Positions 17,093 to 25,540 of a stretch of 45,315 bases of DNA are shown piece after piece. The stretch's first letter is position 1; each line of letters opens with the position of its first letter. The DNA is from Leptospira saintgironsiae (lineage in GTDB: Bacteria; Spirochaetota; Leptospiria; Leptospirales; Leptospiraceae), in contig NZ_NPDR01000013.1 of assembly GCF_002811765.1 (NCBI RefSeq), positions 1 through 45,315 on the forward strand, in the 5' to 3' direction. The notes beneath the pieces were generated by a model that saw nothing but the letters and a program-made list of their open reading frames with translations, made no database searches and was not told the origin of the DNA. The position numbers and the translations under genes were made by a program.

Positions 17093-18169
17093 TTAGAATG
17101 TAGTAGTGAATACTGGTCCGATTGCCCAGGATCTATTAAAGCTAAACAAGATCTCAGGTTCAGAGTATGCATAGTTCGCCATGATCCCCATATTAGGATG
17201 TAGGAATACTAACAAGGTCGCAGAAACGTTCCAAGCAGCTTGGGTGAAGTTTCTTCTCGCATTTATTGTAAGGCTTATGAACTTTTTATAATCCATAAAG
17301 AAAACAACTCCTGCACTTCTCGCCTGTCTAGACACTTGTGTCATCGAATCCACTGTGCTCACAGAACCAACTCCTTGGTAATACCAGGCGTCCAACATTC
17401 CATTTGGATCTGCAGGATATCCATTCACATTATTCTGAACAGTTCCTGCAGTAGTTCTTACATTGATATGATATTCGTTACCTGCATATTGGAAGTAAGG
17501 AGTGATATACCAACTTTGAATAGGCAACTTGATACGAAGTCCTGCCTTACCCACATCAGAACTATATCCATCGTCCGCGTCTATTGTAGGAAAGGATTCG
17601 TAAAGCCCGTTACCCACAGTAGTGCCGACAACATTACGCGCCTTATAATAAGCTCCGAAGGCTGCGTATCCTATTCCCACCATAGGCTGAACATAACGAC
17701 TTATATTCATGTAATAATCTAAGTTGGTAGAATATACATTACCTCCCGCATTTCCTTCAGCAGTGTTCACTCCTATTGGAGGATTTCTAAGAGGAGCAAA
17801 ATTCACATCCACTCTGGCATATGTAGCTTGGAAAACTAGAGAGTCGCTTAAGACCATGAACTGTAATCCTTTCTGAGGACCGATCCCTTCTACTCCCAAG
17901 TCCATAGCTCCATTTTGTGTAAGACCACTTGCTCTACCTAAAGAGGGAATTTCCCTTTGGCCAGAGTTTGGATTTACATAGTTAAACGGAAGTTTCGTTT
18001 GTAATTGTAAATCGAATTGCCCAGCAAAGGCTCCTAGTAAAATTCTCCATTTGTCTTTAGGTGGTTCCGCAGTTTCTTTTTCCTCTGCGGAGATCGGTAA
18101 GACCATAAGTGAAAGAAAAAGTGAGAGAACAAAAGCTCTCACTAACTTCCATTTCCATCCGTATCGCAT
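17093..18169 (-). CDS. Outer-membrane beta-barrel protein
   Basis: About 358 residues with a signal peptide (cleavage likely after PISA, about residue 28). The mature part is dominated by alternating hydrophobic/polar stretches with many Tyr, Gly, Asn and aromatic girdle residues, and the chain ends in phenylalanine (FTTTF), the usual outer-membrane assembly signal. I take it as a barrel of perhaps 12-14 strands but do not recognise the family. It may be a channel for the products of the neighbouring hydrolases. The ATG at 18169 is preferred to that at 18175, because GAGGAG then sits seven bases upstream. A textbook sigma-54 promoter lies about 75 bases upstream of the start, divergent from the PP2C gene's promoter. 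Confidence 0.78.
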   Translation of the reverse strand: MRYGWKWKLVRAFVLSLFLSLMVLPISAEEKETAEPPKDKWRILLGAFAGQFDLQLQTKLPFNYVNPNSGQREIPSLGRASGLTQNGAMDLGVEGIGPQKGLQFMVLSDSLVFQATYARVDVNFAPLRNPPIGVNTAEGNAGGNVYSTNLDYYMNISRYVQPMVGIGYAAFGAYYKARNVVGTTVGNGLYESFPTIDADDGYSSDVGKAGLRIKLPIQSWYITPYFQYAGNEYHINVRTTAGTVQNNVNGYPADPNGMLDAWYYQGVGSVSTVDSMTQVSRQARSAGVVFFMDYKKFISLTINARRNFTQAAWNVSATLLVFLHPNMGIMANYAYSEPEILFSFNRSWAIGPVFTTTF

Positions 18170-18240
18170 TAACATTCTCCTCGTTATTTATACGAGTCCT
18201 CTAAATCCAATTTGAAGTTTTCAGAAGACTAACCTCCTTA

Positions 18241-18257
18241 AGCAGTTTTCGTGCCAG
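18241..18257 (-). promoter_or_regulatory. Sigma-54 promoter for the barrel gene
   Basis: On the minus strand CTGGCACGAAAACTGCT: GG at 18255-18254 and GC at 18243-18242 with 10 bases between. It matches TGGCACG-N4-TTGCT except for one C. Transcription would begin near 18230, leaving a leader of about 60 bases that contains a GGAGG segment. Confidence 0.87.
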
Positions 18258-18327
18258 AAAGAAATTTATTAAACTCCACGACAAAACATGCATAAAACGA
18301 GGAATTAAAGCATTCCAATAGACAACT

Positions 18328-18375
18328 GATTAAAATCGATCGACCGTTCTTTACCATACTGACTGAAAACAATCA
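18328..18375. promoter_or_regulatory. Candidate activator sites B1 and B2
   Basis: GATTAAAATCGATCG (18328-18342) and GACTGAAAACAATCA (18361-18375) resemble sites A1 and A2 in region A. Their starts are 33 bases apart, and their distances to the two flanking sigma-54 promoters match region A to within a few bases. Confidence 0.55.
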
Positions 18376-18467
18376 ATGTTTCAGATTTCAAAACGATTGG
18401 AATAAATTAAATGCGGAATCGGTGCAAGATATGAGAGATCATCTAAAATAAAAATCTAAACTAACAT

Positions 18468-18484
18468 TGGCACAGTTCCTGCTA
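18468..18484 (+). promoter_or_regulatory. Sigma-54 promoter for the PP2C gene
   Basis: TGGCACAGTTCCTGCTA: GG at 18469-18470 and GC at 18481-18482, 10 bases between. An in-frame TTG at 18467 would put this promoter inside the coding region, so the ATG at 18503 is the real start. The predicted transcript start near 18494 leaves a leader of only about nine bases. Confidence 0.85.
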
Positions 18485-18502
18485 AAAGCCCTTGGGGGCT
18501 TT

Positions 18503-20722
18503 ATGAGTTTAGAGCTGACTTTTTTTTCTTTTGGATCTTTGATCGTTTGTATATTTACCGCGGTGCTTGGAAGTTTTTTAGCTGCCATCCGGAATAGATC
18601 CAAATCCAGTTCCTATTTGGCTGGCGCATTCTTTCTATTATCAATTCACGCATTTGCATTTGTAATCGCGTATAGTATAGATTCTCCTATAGCTGCTTAT
18701 CATAGATGGTTGATCTTAGCTGTAATCCCTGCATTCTCTTGTATGGGGCAGTTCTTTTTCTTTTATCCAAGTCCCGTTAATGAAAAATTTGCCTTTCGTT
18801 TCTTAAGCGGCCAATTATTCGTTTGGCTCACCTTTTCTATATATTATATTTTTAGCACGTTCAATAAAGCTCCTATATTCGATTTCTCAGAACAAATATG
18901 GACCTTCTCTCTTCCTTCAGAGAATAAGATTCTTGGAGTATTGGTCTTAGTTTATTCTTTTCTTATGATCTTTACGGGGATATGGAGAAGCTGGACTGCT
19001 CCCAATGAATCCAATCGTTTTACAGGACTGTTCGTTCTATTTTTTTCTCTGCTAATCTTTCCTCCAGTGATAGCAAATAGTATGAGTCGAGCAGGATTGA
19101 TCTCTAGAACAGACTTCCTGACTATTTATACATTCTTCATGATCCCAGGAAGTTTTGTGATCCTGGTACTTTATATTAACACTACTTCGGACCAAACTCG
19201 TTTTCTAAACAGGATTACCGGGATTTGCCTGGGAACATTCTTACTCATTCTATATTGGATAGGGCTCGCTTCTATTTCCAGGCAAGAAGATACATTCGAT
19301 CTGAGTAAATTAAGAGAAGCAGAGAATTCGATTTTTATTAAGAAGAATATTTCAGGCTCAGGCTTTACTGATTCTCACAAAATATATGCAAGACAATCCT
19401 CAGGATATTATGACTCTGTTTTCCCTTCGGAAGCAGAACGTTATTTTGTAGAAGATAACAAAGAAAAATCTAGATCCGTATTATATAAGTTCAACTTAGA
19501 AGATCACAAATACGAGGCAAGATTTCCATATGAAGAATATAGAAACTTTCTTCATAGAGCGATCCGACCTTATTTCGCAGTTTTATTCATCACTGTACTT
19601 GTGATACTTTTCGGATTCAGACTTTTTTTCAGAGGAGCGATTTGGAATCCCCTTAAAAATTTATTAATAGGGATTGGAAAAGTAAACCAAGGAGATTTAA
19701 ACACAAAGATCCAAGTTCGTATCCAAGACGAGATCGGCTTTCTTACCGATTCATTCAACGGAATGGTAAGTTCCATTCGAGAAGCAAGAACTGCTCTTTC
19801 AGTATACGCTGATACATTAGAAGATCAGGTTAAGGATAGAACTTCCAGACTTACAAAATTATTGGAACAACAACAAGGAGATTATTTTTTAACATCCCTT
19901 CTACTTAAACCTTTCGGAATAGAGACAATTCAAAACGGAAAAGTATTCGTAGAATCATTCACTCGCCAGAAAAAACAATTCGTATTCAAAGAACAAAATC
20001 ACGAGATCGGTGGAGATCTTTGTATGTCTACCAGCCTCAAGATAGGAGGTGCAAATTGTATTGTATTCATGAATGCAGATGCAATGGGAAAATCTATCCA
20101 AGGTGCGGGAGGTGCGATCGTCTTAGGTTCCGTATTCGGCTCCATCTTAAACAGAACCAGACTATTCGAAGATAAATCTTTAGAGTTCAGCCCTCAACGT
20201 TGGTTGAGATCCGCTTTTTTAGAACTTTCTAAAGTGTTTGAAATTTTCGAAGGAAGTATGTTGGTCACTGCAGTCCTCGGAGTAATAGAAGAATCCACGG
20301 GCAAAACATATTTAGTAAACGCCGAACATCCTTCTCCTATCTTATACAGAAATGGAAAGGCAAGTTTGATCCCAACCAAACATTTTTTCAATCGTATAGG
20401 ATTACCTTTCGATCCATCTGCAATATTTACAGTTCAATCGTTTCAACTAAAGAGTGGAGATTGTTTGTTCTTAGGTTCAGACGGAAAAGACGATTTGATA
20501 GTGGGTATACGAGAAGATGGAAGCAAAGAGATCAATGAAAACCAAGAAGCATTTTTATCCAGAATTGAAGAAGCAAAAGGAGATCTACATAAGATCTACC
20601 AAGATATGGAAGAATATCTCACCGATGATATTTCCTTTTTAAAGATAGAATACTCATATTCTAAAGAGCCGCTTAGAACAAACGGACAACCTACAAGACT
20701 CGTATCAAAAGAAATAAATTAA
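18503..20722 (+). CDS. Multi-TM/HAMP sensor with SpoIIE-type PP2C phosphatase
   Basis: About 739 residues. Seven or eight hydrophobic helices lie between residues 5 and 255, then an extracytoplasmic loop of about 95 residues, a further helix (about 355-373), a HAMP domain (about 379-430) and a coiled coil. The C-terminal phosphatase domain (about 470-718) has the metal aspartates in IGGDL (503-507), NADAMGK (524-530), SDGKDD (659-664) and TDDISF (707-712). SpoIIE-type phosphatases usually act on STAS-domain anti-sigma antagonists; none is encoded nearby. The sensor half is paralogous to the sigma-54 activator at 11736. GGGGG before the ATG is the probable ribosome site. It is the first gene behind a sigma-54 promoter and is followed after 19 bases by a transporter gene. 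Confidence 0.88.
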   Translation: MSLELTFFSFGSLIVCIFTAVLGSFLAAIRNRSKSSSYLAGAFFLLSIHAFAFVIAYSIDSPIAAYHRWLILAVIPAFSCMGQFFFFYPSPVNEKFAFRFLSGQLFVWLTFSIYYIFSTFNKAPIFDFSEQIWTFSLPSENKILGVLVLVYSFLMIFTGIWRSWTAPNESNRFTGLFVLFFSLLIFPPVIANSMSRAGLISRTDFLTIYTFFMIPGSFVILVLYINTTSDQTRFLNRITGICLGTFLLILYWIGLASISRQEDTFDLSKLREAENSIFIKKNISGSGFTDSHKIYARQSSGYYDSVFPSEAERYFVEDNKEKSRSVLYKFNLEDHKYEARFPYEEYRNFLHRAIRPYFAVLFITVLVILFGFRLFFRGAIWNPLKNLLIGIGKVNQGDLNTKIQVRIQDEIGFLTDSFNGMVSSIREARTALSVYADTLEDQVKDRTSRLTKLLEQQQGDYFLTSLLLKPFGIETIQNGKVFVESFTRQKKQFVFKEQNHEIGGDLCMSTSLKIGGANCIVFMNADAMGKSIQGAGGAIVLGSVFGSILNRTRLFEDKSLEFSPQRWLRSAFLELSKVFEIFEGSMLVTAVLGVIEESTGKTYLVNAEHPSPILYRNGKASLIPTKHFFNRIGLPFDPSAIFTVQSFQLKSGDCLFLGSDGKDDLIVGIREDGSKEINENQEAFLSRIEEAKGDLHKIYQDMEEYLTDDISFLKIEYSYSKEPLRTNGQPTRLVSKEIN

Positions 20723-20741
20723 AAACAATAAGGAGAAAAAA

Positions 20742-21638
20742 ATGCAAAGTGGATTTTTACTGGAGATAGTTCTCCCGGTCTCACTTTTTATAATCATGTT
20801 CGGGATGGGACTTTCTTTGACACTCAAAGATTTCGAAAGAGTGGCTCTATTTCCTAAAGCCGTATTGGTTGGACTTTTAGCCCAACTTTTACTATTACCG
20901 TTTTTAGGATTTATGGTAGCTACGATGTTCCATCTGGAACCATTGCTTGCAGTTGGATTAATGGTATTGTCTTGCTGTCCTTCTGGCCCAACTTCAAATA
21001 TGTATTCATATTTGTTTAAAGGGGACGTAGCCCTATCAGTAACGTTAACCGCTTTAATTAGCGTGATCAAACCTTTCACTCTTCCATTTTTAACTTACTA
21101 TTCAATGGTATATTTTATGGGAGAAGGAAAAACGATAGATCTTCCTATTCTTAAAACCATCTTACAACTTTTTGTAATTACTGTTCTTCCTGTTGGAATA
21201 GGAATGGCTGTAAAAAATTACTCTCCGAAATTCGCAGAAAGTTGTGAAAAACCAGTAAAAGTTTTTTCAATGATCATTCTATTTGCGATCATTGCTGGGT
21301 TAGTAAAACAAAACTGGGAAAAGATGTGGGGATTTTTTGCTCAAAGTGGAGCAGCAGCCCTTACTATGAATTGTATCTGTATCAGTCTTGGATTTTTACT
21401 CGGGCTACTATTACGATTAAGCAGAACCCAAGCTGTTACAATCGCTTTCGAGTTAGGGATCCAAAATGGAACCACTGCACTCCTGGTGACTGGCACGATT
21501 CTGCAAGTCCCTACTATGACGGTTGTTCCTATCACTTATAGCCTTCTCATGTTTGTGACGGCACTCGTATTCGGGTTGTTCATCTTGAAAAATAGAAGAT
21601 CCATTTTGGACCAACCTTCTTTAGAAAGAGCAAGTTAG
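20742..21638 (+). CDS. Bile acid:sodium symporter (BASS) family transporter
   Basis: A 298-residue inner-membrane protein with eight or nine helices. The CCPSGPTSNMYSYLFKGD segment (about residues 77-94) and the later ELGIQNGTTALL segment (about 242-253) match the two conserved crossing regions of the SBF/BASS family, where sodium and substrate bind. Bacterial members import organic anions such as carboxylates, bile acids or pantoate. The gene follows the PP2C sensor with a good AGGAG site and a 19-base gap, so it should be expressed from the sigma-54 promoter at 18468. A strong terminator ends the unit. The substrate may be a product of the hydrolases in the block; that link is inferred from location. 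Confidence 0.88.
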   Translation: MQSGFLLEIVLPVSLFIIMFGMGLSLTLKDFERVALFPKAVLVGLLAQLLLLPFLGFMVATMFHLEPLLAVGLMVLSCCPSGPTSNMYSYLFKGDVALSVTLTALISVIKPFTLPFLTYYSMVYFMGEGKTIDLPILKTILQLFVITVLPVGIGMAVKNYSPKFAESCEKPVKVFSMIILFAIIAGLVKQNWEKMWGFFAQSGAAALTMNCICISLGFLLGLLLRLSRTQAVTIAFELGIQNGTTALLVTGTILQVPTMTVVPITYSLLMFVTALVFGLFILKNRRSILDQPSLERAS

Positions 21639-21651
21639 GATTTAGATACAG

Positions 21652-21684
21652 AAGACCCCGAAAGATTTTTTCCTTCGGGGTCTT
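21652..21684. terminator. Bidirectional terminator hairpin
   Basis: AAGACCCCGAA and TTCGGGGTCTT form an 11-bp perfect stem between the convergent transporter and thiolase genes. T-rich flanks are modest in both directions. Confidence 0.75.
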
Positions 21685-21697
21685 GGTTAGAATTAAG

Positions 21698-23023
21698 TTA
21701 AGCTTTATATCTTTCGATCAGCATGGAACCAGCGATTCCTCCGTGAGCACATGCAGTAAGTAACACTTTATTTGCTTTAGGATCTTCTTGTAAATCCATG
21801 ATCGCGTTATTCACCAAACGAACTCCAGTGGCTCCGAATGGGTGGCCAATCGCAATAGATCCTCCATTAGGATTGATCTTCTTCTCATCGAATCTTTTTT
21901 CCCAATCCCAACCAGTATCCATTTTCAACTGTTCCATAGCGGCAACAGCAGTAGAGGCATAAGCTTCATGGATCTCAACGTAATCCATATCTTCTAATTT
22001 CAATTGTAGGTCTTCTAACAAACCTTCAGTCGCAACTGCTTGTCCAAGTCCCATCAGATTCGGATGAACTCCTTTCATTCTCCAGCCTGAAAGTAATCCT
22101 TCTATCTTTAAGCCAAGAGCTTTTGCTTTTTCTACGGTGGTGATAATCACTCCTGCAGCTCCATCTGAACGTGGACTTGCATTGAAGATAGAAACTGTTG
22201 GTCCATGAGTTTTTTTAAGATCTTTACCGTATTTTTTCTTAAAGTCTTCAAACTTGCTTTGAGGATTATCGAACAGAAGCATTGCTCTTCCCATACGACT
22301 TGGATTTTCTACGAGACCTTTTCTGAGCTCTACTGCCTCATCAATTTTCAGCATATTACCTTCTTGGTCTTTTACGGGAATGATAAATGGTTCATATCTT
22401 CCTTGCATAGAAGCATCGTAAGTACGTTTAAATGATTCAAATGCAACCTTATCAGTAATCTCACGAGATAATTCGTAGTTCTGTGCGAGAATCTCCGCAG
22501 TCACCTGCATGCCGTAAGAATTCTCTCCATCATCTAAACCATCTTCTAGAGTATCTCTAAGCTCCACTCCTTCCGGAAGGTTGTCTGGTAGGAGTTTATT
22601 CAATTTTTCTAATGATCCAGTTTTCTTATTCAGACGTGCATTTTTTACTATAAAAGGCATATCAGTCTGGGATTCTTCTCCGATTACGAGAAATACTTCT
22701 CCTTCTCCCAATATAATCCTCCTTGCTGCTTCTGAGACTGCCTCCAATCCAGATACACAGTTATTAGATAAAGTGATAGAAGGAATTTCATCTCTAAGTC
22801 CAATCAGATTTGCGATTACTCGAGCGGGATTCGGAGAACTTGGGAAACCTTCTCCCACTACGATCCCGTCTATATCTTCTTTTTTGATCCCACTTTTTTG
22901 TATAATACTCTCGGCTACGATCTTACCCAAATGATGAGCAGGATAAGCCCCCAATCCTTTTGCGATCTGAGCGAATGGAGTTCTTAAAGGTGTGCAAATT
23001 GCGAGTTTAGTTTCGAGTTTCAT
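21698..23023 (-). CDS. Thiolase family acetyl-CoA acyltransferase (copy 1)
   Basis: A 441-residue thiolase. Cys89 in SNNCVSG is the acyl-accepting cysteine, His394 in AIGHPFGATG and Cys425 in TACAHGG complete the active site. The length and the insert around residues 130-180 match the FadI-like branch that works in fatty acid beta-oxidation rather than the short acetoacetyl-CoA thiolases. It is nearly collinear with the gene immediately upstream (copy 2 at 23242), with the same length and roughly four of five residues identical by eye. A terminator in the gap and a separate leader suggest its own promoter in 23024-23183. Confidence 0.93.
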   Translation of the reverse strand: MKLETKLAICTPLRTPFAQIAKGLGAYPAHHLGKIVAESIIQKSGIKKEDIDGIVVGEGFPSSPNPARVIANLIGLRDEIPSITLSNNCVSGLEAVSEAARRIILGEGEVFLVIGEESQTDMPFIVKNARLNKKTGSLEKLNKLLPDNLPEGVELRDTLEDGLDDGENSYGMQVTAEILAQNYELSREITDKVAFESFKRTYDASMQGRYEPFIIPVKDQEGNMLKIDEAVELRKGLVENPSRMGRAMLLFDNPQSKFEDFKKKYGKDLKKTHGPTVSIFNASPRSDGAAGVIITTVEKAKALGLKIEGLLSGWRMKGVHPNLMGLGQAVATEGLLEDLQLKLEDMDYVEIHEAYASTAVAAMEQLKMDTGWDWEKRFDEKKINPNGGSIAIGHPFGATGVRLVNNAIMDLQEDPKANKVLLTACAHGGIAGSMLIERYKA

Positions 23024-23183
23024 CGTTTTTCTCCCGATTATATTTCGAAAATTTTCAATTCGTGTATATACACCATTTAGACCACAAAAACTATAACATT
23101 GAAAGCAAAATATTCCGAGGCAACGTATATAAAATATTTAAGTATATAAACGAAAGAATAAGCAAAGATATTGAAGAAGATAT

Positions 23184-23215
23184 AAAAAACCCCGAAGAAG
23201 TTTCCTTCTCCAGGG
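23184..23215 (-). terminator. Rho-independent terminator between the two thiolases
   Basis: On the minus strand an 11-bp stem (two G-T pairs) closes a GAAA tetraloop, CCCTGGAGAAG with CTTCTTCGGGG, followed by six Ts. It ends the thioesterase-thiolase transcript. Confidence 0.9.
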
Positions 23216-23241
23216 CTCGATTCAATTCTATAAGTTAAAAA

Positions 23242-24567
23242 TTAACCTTCGAATCTTTCGATGAGCATAGCTCCTGCAATTCCACCGTGAGCGCAAGCAG
23301 TAAGAACTACTTTTTTAGCTTTAGGGTCGTCTTGAAGGTCCATGATCGCATTGTTCACCAAACGGATACCAGTAGCTCCGAATGGGTGACCGATAGCGAT
23401 AGATCCACCATTAGGGTTGATCTTCTTCTCGTCGAATTTTTGCTCCCATTTCCAACCGGTATCTTTTTCGATTTGAACAAGAGCTGCAACTGCAGTAGCT
23501 GCAAATGCTTCGTGGATCTCAACGTAATCTACGTCTTCAATCTTAACTCCGGTGTCTTTAAGAAGTGCTTCGGTAGCGTAAGCTTGTCCGATTCCCATCA
23601 AGTTAGGATCTACACCATACATTTTCCATCCGGAAAGAACTGCTTCGATCTTTAATCCAAGAGCTTTTGCTTTTTCAACAGTAGTTAAGATAACACCAGC
23701 TGCTCCATCAGAACGAGGGCTCGCGTTAAAGATAGAAACGGTTGGTCCGTGAGATTTTTTAAGATATTTGGAATACTTAGTTTTGAACTCATCAAATTTC
23801 ATTTGTGGGTTGTCAAAAAGAAGCATTGCTCTTCCCATACGGCTTGGGTTTTCAACAAGTCCTTCACGAAGTCCAACTGCTTCATCAATAGTAAGTTCAG
23901 TTCCGTCTTCGTCTTTCATTGGGATGATGAATGGAGCGTATTTTCCTGCTTTAGAAGCTTCTAATGCTCTTTTGAAAGATTCGAAAGCTAATTTGTCAGT
24001 GATCTCACGAGAAAGCTCGTAGTTCTGAGCAAGGATCTCAGCAGTTACTTGCATTCCGTAAGAAGTTTCTCCGTCGCCAAGTCCGTCTTCAAGAGTGTCT
24101 CTAAGTTCAACACCTTCCGGAAGATTGTCAGGAAGAAGTTTTTTCAGTTTATCCAAAGATCCTGCTTTCTTGTTCAATCTTGCGTTTTTCACAACGAAAG
24201 GCATAGAAGTTTGGGACTCTTCTCCGATTACTAGGAAAAGTTCACCTTCTCCAAGAATAATACGGCGAGCTGCTTCAGAAAGAGCTTCGATTCCGGATAC
24301 ACAGTTATTGGAAACAGTGATCGAAGGAACTTCGTCTCTAAGTCCGATTAGGTTAGCGATCACTCTCGCGGAGTTCGGAGCGTTAGAGAAACCTTCTCCA
24401 ACTACGATTCCGTCGATTTGATCTTTTTTAACTCCACTCTTTGCAATAATGTCTTCAGCCACTATACGACCTAGGTGATGGCCAGGATAGGGTCCTAAAG
24501 CTTTCGCAATTTGAGCGAAGGGAGTTCTTCTTGGCGTACAAATCGCCAATTTTTGATCGAGTTTCAT
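23242..24567 (-). CDS. Thiolase family acetyl-CoA acyltransferase (copy 2)
   Basis: The second 441-residue thiolase, with the same catalytic residues as its neighbour (SNNCVSG, AIGHPFGATG, TACAHGG) and the same insert. Both copies look intact, so the pair arose by tandem duplication with both kept active, perhaps for different chain lengths. It starts 52 bases after the thioesterase stop on the same strand and is followed by a strong terminator, so it forms a two-gene operon with the thioesterase. Regulation by the divergent TetR protein at 25638 is likely because the operator lies in front of that operon. Confidence 0.93.
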   Translation of the reverse strand: MKLDQKLAICTPRRTPFAQIAKALGPYPGHHLGRIVAEDIIAKSGVKKDQIDGIVVGEGFSNAPNSARVIANLIGLRDEVPSITVSNNCVSGIEALSEAARRIILGEGELFLVIGEESQTSMPFVVKNARLNKKAGSLDKLKKLLPDNLPEGVELRDTLEDGLGDGETSYGMQVTAEILAQNYELSREITDKLAFESFKRALEASKAGKYAPFIIPMKDEDGTELTIDEAVGLREGLVENPSRMGRAMLLFDNPQMKFDEFKTKYSKYLKKSHGPTVSIFNASPRSDGAAGVILTTVEKAKALGLKIEAVLSGWKMYGVDPNLMGIGQAYATEALLKDTGVKIEDVDYVEIHEAFAATAVAALVQIEKDTGWKWEQKFDEKKINPNGGSIAIGHPFGATGIRLVNNAIMDLQDDPKAKKVVLTACAHGGIAGAMLIERFEG

Positions 24568-24619
24568 TGTCTTTCTCCAGACCTTTTATTTGATACGTTC
24601 ATTAGAATAAGATAATATT

Positions 24620-25483
24620 TCATTTGGAGGCTCCCTCAGGAAACTCGGTGACCCTTGCGAATACTTTCAGCAAATCTTCTCCAGGTTTTTTAGGTCTAGA
24701 CTTGCTTACGGATACTACGAGTAGATCATCCATGGATTCCGCTAAAATTTCTCCAGTTTCGGAGTCGCTGACTTCTTGTCTCATACGGCTCCAAATTTTA
24801 TCAAAACTATGAATCCAAGTTTGTATCTTAGCTCTTCTACCTGCGGCGAGAGGTTTACGATAACGGATCTTTCCACCCATATAGAAAAGTGTGGTATCCA
24901 TTGCGACCAGATCCTCTAGGCTAAGTCCACATTCTGCAGTGAAATTCCAGCGACCTTCTTCCAATAGTCTCCAATAATGAGAAGGATTATAGTCACCGAA
25001 TGGATTTCTTTCGCAGTAGAAAAGATCCCTTACTGCAAGTGTGCGCTCGCAAGATCCGGAAAAAGGCGGTATAGATTCAAATGAAGAGATTAATTCTTCG
25101 GAAGGATCTTGGGCTACAATTAACTGGAAAGGTTTTCCGTCCTTCTCCGTTCTTGCTAATGTTCTGATCTCCGCGGCAACTTTTCCGTTTGGATCCAAAA
25201 CTTCTTGGGAGAAGGTTAATAGGCCATCTTGGCCGGAACGATAATTAGTGCGTATGGATAACTCAGTGTTTTCCATTTGTTGAGCAAGAAAGCGTATATC
25301 TGCCCCGACGGTTTGTAATCGAACTGATTCTTCGATCATTCTTTTCCAAGAATATCCCGCTTCTTCTAAGATACGATATCTATCCCCTAGGCAAGAATCC
25401 TCATAAGTCCTGCTAGTGGTATGTCTTTGCGTATCTAGATCCGAAAATCTGGTTCTGACTTGTTCTTTTTCCGTAACAGACAT
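24620..25483 (-). CDS. Double-hotdog acyl-CoA/acyl-ACP thioesterase-like protein
   Basis: About 287 residues made of two hotdog modules (about 5-130 and 150-270). The first opens with a TRFSDLDTQRHTTSRTYE segment of 4HBT thioesterases; the second repeats the pattern around FGDYNPSHYWRLLEEGRW with a conserved aromatic helix. Such double modules hydrolyse or bind acyl-CoA. The ATG at 25483 with an AGGACGG site six bases upstream is preferred to a TTG at 25501. It heads an operon with the copy 2 thiolase, and together they suit acyl-chain turnover. The exact chain length is unknown. Confidence 0.8.
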   Translation of the reverse strand: MSVTEKEQVRTRFSDLDTQRHTTSRTYEDSCLGDRYRILEEAGYSWKRMIEESVRLQTVGADIRFLAQQMENTELSIRTNYRSGQDGLLTFSQEVLDPNGKVAAEIRTLARTEKDGKPFQLIVAQDPSEELISSFESIPPFSGSCERTLAVRDLFYCERNPFGDYNPSHYWRLLEEGRWNFTAECGLSLEDLVAMDTTLFYMGGKIRYRKPLAAGRRAKIQTWIHSFDKIWSRMRQEVSDSETGEILAESMDDLLVVSVSKSRPKKPGEDLLKVFARVTEFPEGASK

Positions 25484-25540
25484 TTTGAACCGTCCTGACA
25501 ATAGCTTAGACCCCTGGGAAATCGGGGCAATAAAAAAATA

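Larger units (their letters stand above)
18170..18502. other. Divergent regulatory region B
   Basis: A 333-base gap between the barrel and PP2C genes, organised like region A: two outward sigma-54 promoters whose -24 GG pairs are 214 bases apart, two repeats of the GATTGAAA type near the middle, and AT-rich flanks. Apart from these elements, direct comparison with region A shows little similarity. Confidence 0.8.

Noticed and set aside
18467..18502. N-terminal extension of the PP2C sensor from a TTG
   Set aside because: The extension would be encoded by the sigma-54 promoter itself, has no ribosome site, and is absent from the paralogue.
23063..23074. GTGTATATACAC palindrome upstream of thiolase copy 1
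   Set aside because: A 12-base alternating purine-pyrimidine palindrome in AT-rich DNA; I cannot separate an operator from chance with one copy.
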